Below are positions 61,304 to 64,000 of a stretch of 64,000 bases of DNA, in pieces. Every line of letters begins with the position of its first letter. Positions within the stretch are counted from its first letter, which is position 1. The notes beneath the pieces are model-generated. The model had not been told where the DNA came from. It searched no databases and saw only the letters and a list, made by a program, of their open reading frames with translations. Made by a program: the position numbers and the translations under genes. The stretch is from positions 310,001-374,000 of the forward strand of contig NZ_JAFMYV010000004.1 in NCBI RefSeq assembly GCF_017353185.1, given 5' to 3'. Source of the stretch: Fibrella rubiginis (GTDB lineage Bacteria; Bacteroidota; Bacteroidia; Cytophagales; Spirosomataceae).

Positions 61304-62677
61304 ATGAATCCTCCTCCCTACCAATCCGACTCGTTCTTCGACCGGGTCAACCTGTGGTTGCGTACCTCAACCATGATTAAACTAGCCATCGTTGGCATAC
61401 TGGTTCTGGTTTTACTCATCCCGACGTTTATGCTCGAAGGCCTTATCCGTGAGCGTGAATCCACCCGGGCCATGGCCATTCGTGAAGTGAGTGAAAAATG
61501 GGGGGCCACCCAAACCGTCAGTGGACCCATCCTGAGCGTTCCGTATCTGATGCATACCAAAGGGGCTGACGGCAAAGCCGAAACCTCCATCGCCTACGCC
61601 CACGTTCTACCCGACAACCTGACCATCACAGGCACTATACAGCCCGAAAAGCGTAACCGGGGCCTGTTTCAGGTCATGCTCTACAACACACGCCTCACTA
61701 TCCGGGGCAGCCTTCCCCGTCCGTCGGCTGAGCGGTTGGGTATTGCCCCCGCCGATATGCAGTGGGATAAAGCGTTTGTGTCGCTGGGCGTGACTGACAT
61801 GAAAGGCATCAAAGACCAGATCAATTTGCGGGTAGACGGCAAGGCGCTGACCGTTGAACCGGGTATACCCACCACCGACATTCTGGCGTCGGGCGTGAGT
61901 GCGCGCACACCCCTCGGCGACTCCATCACCTTCGACTGCGCCCTGAACATAAATGGCAGTTCAGACCTGTATTTCCTGCCCTTTGGCAAGCAGACCATCG
62001 TTTCGCTTACCTCGCCCTGGACCACGCCCAGCTTCGTGGGAGCCTCGCTGCCTGACCGCCGCACCCTGAATGCGAAGGGATTTACGGCCAACTGGAAGGT
62101 GCTGCAATACAACCGAAACTACCCGCAGCAGGGCACCGGCGCGTTTTTGAACAGACCAATCAGCAACAGCCCCGACAGCCATGAGTCAGTAGCGGCCAGT
62201 TCAGCTTTTGGGGTAAAGCTGCTGTTGCCGGTCGATGAGTACCAGAAAACGATGCGGTCGGCGAAGTACGCGGTGATGTTTATTATCATCACGTTCACGG
62301 CGTTTTTCTTCGTCGAAATTCTGAACAAGCAGCGCATTCACCCCATCCAGTACCTGCTGGTGGGCTTTGCAGTCTGCCTGTTTTACCTGCTGCTACTGGC
62401 TATTTCGGAGCACGTCGCATTCAATGTTGCTTACCTGATCAGTGCCGCAGTAACGCTGGCCATGATCTCGTTCTACGTCCGTCATGTCTTCAAAAACGGT
62501 CGGCTCACCATCCTGTTCAGCAGCGTATTAGCCCTGCTCTACGGCTTCTTTTTTTCACTGCTCCAACTCGAAGATTATTCCCTGCTGCTGGGCAGCCTTG
62601 GTTTGGCGCTGATCCTCGGCATCATCATGTACCTCACCCGCAATGTGAACTGGTACCGGGCCTATGAAACGACGTAG
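61304..62677 (+). CDS. creD: Inner membrane protein CreD family
   Basis: 457 aa. An N-terminal helix (IKLAIVGILVLVLLIPTFML) leads into the CreD periplasmic domain (VSEKWGATQTVSGPILSVPY, ANWKVLQYNRNYPQ), then a C-terminal cluster of about five helices starting near FIIITFTAFFFVEILNKQRI-HPIQYLLVG. CreD is known from the CreBC regulon and linked to envelope integrity and beta-lactam response; no creBC genes are adjacent. GTG at 61301 is an alternative start. Confidence 0.92.
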   Translation: MNPPPYQSDSFFDRVNLWLRTSTMIKLAIVGILVLVLLIPTFMLEGLIRERESTRAMAIREVSEKWGATQTVSGPILSVPYLMHTKGADGKAETSIAYAHVLPDNLTITGTIQPEKRNRGLFQVMLYNTRLTIRGSLPRPSAERLGIAPADMQWDKAFVSLGVTDMKGIKDQINLRVDGKALTVEPGIPTTDILASGVSARTPLGDSITFDCALNINGSSDLYFLPFGKQTIVSLTSPWTTPSFVGASLPDRRTLNAKGFTANWKVLQYNRNYPQQGTGAFLNRPISNSPDSHESVAASSAFGVKLLLPVDEYQKTMRSAKYAVMFIIITFTAFFFVEILNKQRIHPIQYLLVGFAVCLFYLLLLAISEHVAFNVAYLISAAVTLAMISFYVRHVFKNGRLTILFSSVLALLYGFFFSLLQLEDYSLLLGSLGLALILGIIMYLTRNVNWYRAYETT

Positions 62678-62783
62678 AGATGGCGTAAGTCAGTACGAAT
62701 CGGTCTTGCAGACTTACAATTAACGCTACCAACTGATTGAGTGGCCCCAACTTCAACGGGCTTAGACCGGTTGTAGTGGTAGT

Positions 62784-63296
62784 ATGAGACTATATCACTT
62801 TATGATCGGGCTCACTGCTGCGCCCATTACTCTGGTTCATGTTGGCTTTTCGGGACTGGCCTTAGTGACGGGTACCTGGGTGGTACTAAACCCCAAAGGA
62901 ACCCGCCGCCATCGTTGGCTGGGATACGCTTACGTGGCCAGTATGAGTGTGGTGCTGACCACTGCGTTTGGCATCTACCATTTGTTTGGCCGGTTTGGTA
63001 TTGTGCACTGGGGAGCCGTAGGCAGCTGGCTGGTTTTAGTTGGCGGCTTGTGGCCAGTCTGGTTACGCTCCCGGATGCCTTCCTGGCTGTTTTGGCATCA
63101 ACTCAGTATGGGGCTGTCGGTGGCGGGCTTATACGCTACGTTCTTAGTTGAATCAACGTACCGACTCTTTCCTGCCCGATATTTCTGGTTCACAACCGTC
63201 GGCACATCTACGCTGGTGTTGTTAGCAGCGATCTGGTTGTTATATAAGCAGTTAGCACCGCAACTGACCAGGCGGTATTCCCTACCGGAGCGGTAG
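62784..63296 (+). CDS. DUF2306-like membrane protein
   Basis: 170 aa with four to five hydrophobic helices (LTAAPITLVHVGFSGLALVT, WLGYAYVASMSVVLTTAFGI, VGSWLVLVGGLWPVW, FTTVGTSTLVLLAAIWLLY). The histidines in HVGFSGLAL, RRHRWLGY, IYHLF and FWHQLS are placed like possible haem or metal ligands in DUF2306 proteins. The family has no established function. An alternative ATG lies seven codons in. Confidence 0.78.
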   Translation: MRLYHFMIGLTAAPITLVHVGFSGLALVTGTWVVLNPKGTRRHRWLGYAYVASMSVVLTTAFGIYHLFGRFGIVHWGAVGSWLVLVGGLWPVWLRSRMPSWLFWHQLSMGLSVAGLYATFLVESTYRLFPARYFWFTTVGTSTLVLLAAIWLLYKQLAPQLTRRYSLPER

Positions 63297-63337
63297 CTGG
63301 CCTGTTGCCAACGTTAACCCTCCCGAATCATATTCCT

Positions 63338-63769
63338 ATGTGGCTTTTTTACGCGCTCCTCTCTGCCGTTTTCGCGTCGCTGACGGCTATTCTGGCAAAA
63401 ATCGGGATCAAAAATGTAGACAGTAACCTGGCTACGGCAGTGCGCACGGTGGTGGTCACGTTACTGGCCTGGGGGATTGTTCTCTTCCGAAAATCGGCGT
63501 CGGGTGTTGGTCTGGCAGAACAGGTATCGGCCCTGTCGGCTACCAACTGGACGTTTCTGGTGCTGTCGGGCATCGCTACGGGCCTGTCGTGGCTGTGTTA
63601 TTTCAAGGCACTGCAACTGGGCAATGTATCGCAGGTGGCCCCGGTCGACAAGCTTAGCCTGGCGCTCACGATTCTGTTGTCGGTGGTGTTTCTGGGCGAA
63701 GTGCTCACCTGGAAAATTGCCCTCGGTGCAGCCATGATTGTGGGCGGAACATTGGTATTAATCCTCTAG
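63338..63769 (+). CDS. EamA family half-size transporter
   Basis: 143 aa with five hydrophobic helices, one EamA unit rather than the two of most drug/metabolite transporters. It begins MWLFYALLSAVFASLTAILAK and ends with the typical SLALTILLSVVFLGEVLTWK and GAAMIVGGTLVLIL. Such single-unit proteins are expected to dimerise. No second half lies beside it. The start at 63338 is preferred over a TTG at 63305. Confidence 0.9.
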   Translation: MWLFYALLSAVFASLTAILAKIGIKNVDSNLATAVRTVVVTLLAWGIVLFRKSASGVGLAEQVSALSATNWTFLVLSGIATGLSWLCYFKALQLGNVSQVAPVDKLSLALTILLSVVFLGEVLTWKIALGAAMIVGGTLVLIL

Positions 63770-63885
63770 AAAAGACTGGCCTATTAAACTTACCTTAAAA
63801 GGAGCCATTCAATAGGGGAGGCAGAAACCCCGGTACATGCGGTGTGTTATGTGAATGTATCAACGAAATGCAACTCAACACATTC

Positions 63886-64000
63886 ATGAACCGATTACTT
63901 TCTTCTGCCGTCAGTGGTCTGCTGACGCTGACAATTATGGCCACCTTTGCTGGTCAGTCTTTTGCTCAGAACCGTACCAGCGGCAACAACAATGCACCAG
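63886..64000 (+). CDS. Exported protein, N-terminal part
   Basis: Runs off the right edge. Only a signal peptide (MNRLLSSAVSGLLTLTIMAT, cleavage after SFAQ) and NRTSGNNNAP are visible. An in-frame ATG at 63868 is an alternative start. Nothing can be said about the mature protein. Confidence 0.7.
   Translation, partial: MNRLLSSAVSGLLTLTIMATFAGQSFAQNRTSGNNNAP

Overview
The window reads as chromosomal DNA of a GC-rich member of the Bacteroidota, most likely order Cytophagales (Spirosoma/Fibrella-like). The basis is a SusC/RagA receptor, an ECF sigma/FecR/TonB-receptor cassette, LytTR and HisKA_2 signalling, many Bacteroidota-style secreted hydrolases, a promoter of the TAnnTTTG type and the lack of strong Shine-Dalgarno sites. 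No plasmid, phage or IS genes were seen. The species assignment is inference.

Layout. 1-3255: start of a SusC receptor (minus), then TatD nuclease and type I asparaginase. 3256-7168: an AT-richer accessory island with a DarT-like DNA ADP-ribosyltransferase toxin carrying an unusual membrane/coiled-coil N-terminus, its NADAR-type antitoxin, and a PD-(D/E)XK nuclease-like protein. 7169-10367: secreted amidohydrolase, nucleoside hydrolase, RsgA. 10608-15204: a tight operon of response regulator, RsbQ-like hydrolase and PAS histidine kinase, then a ceramidase-like enzyme and a small membrane protein. 15280-19860: Nif3-like protein, MATE pump, HflX, and tRNA-Arg(CCU) next to a decayed copy. 19868-25298: HicB-like protein, malic enzyme, C4-dicarboxylate symporter, AEC permease. 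25506-30616: ECF sigma, FecR and TonB receptor. 30722-33090: YedK/HMCES-type peptidase and HslU. 33493-37138: glycosyltransferase facing an acyl-CoA dehydrogenase/PIG-L deacetylase/methyltransferase operon. 37398-47501: SDR, DUF2807 pair, MltG, thioesterase, BrkB, glycosyltransferase, YrdC, purple acid phosphatase, S1/P1 nuclease. 47614-53636: two-component genes, AroA, DUF502. 53730-58189: Ldh-type oxidoreductase, GH43 and a six-hairpin glycosidase-like protein. 58249-64000: three L,D-transpeptidase-type proteins, CreD and small membrane proteins.

The most striking structure is non-coding. About 25 long inverted repeats (arms mostly 30-83 bp, often perfect) sit between genes, usually touching or containing stop codons. 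At least nine form one recognisable class: the arms are built of degenerate 7-base units and most carry a loop-proximal GTTGC (ATTGC in one, no exact match in another). Others belong to a CCCTTCGAC...GTGACAG class or to minor classes. Several lie between divergent genes, so they are not simply terminators. I do not recognise the heptad class from established repeat families.
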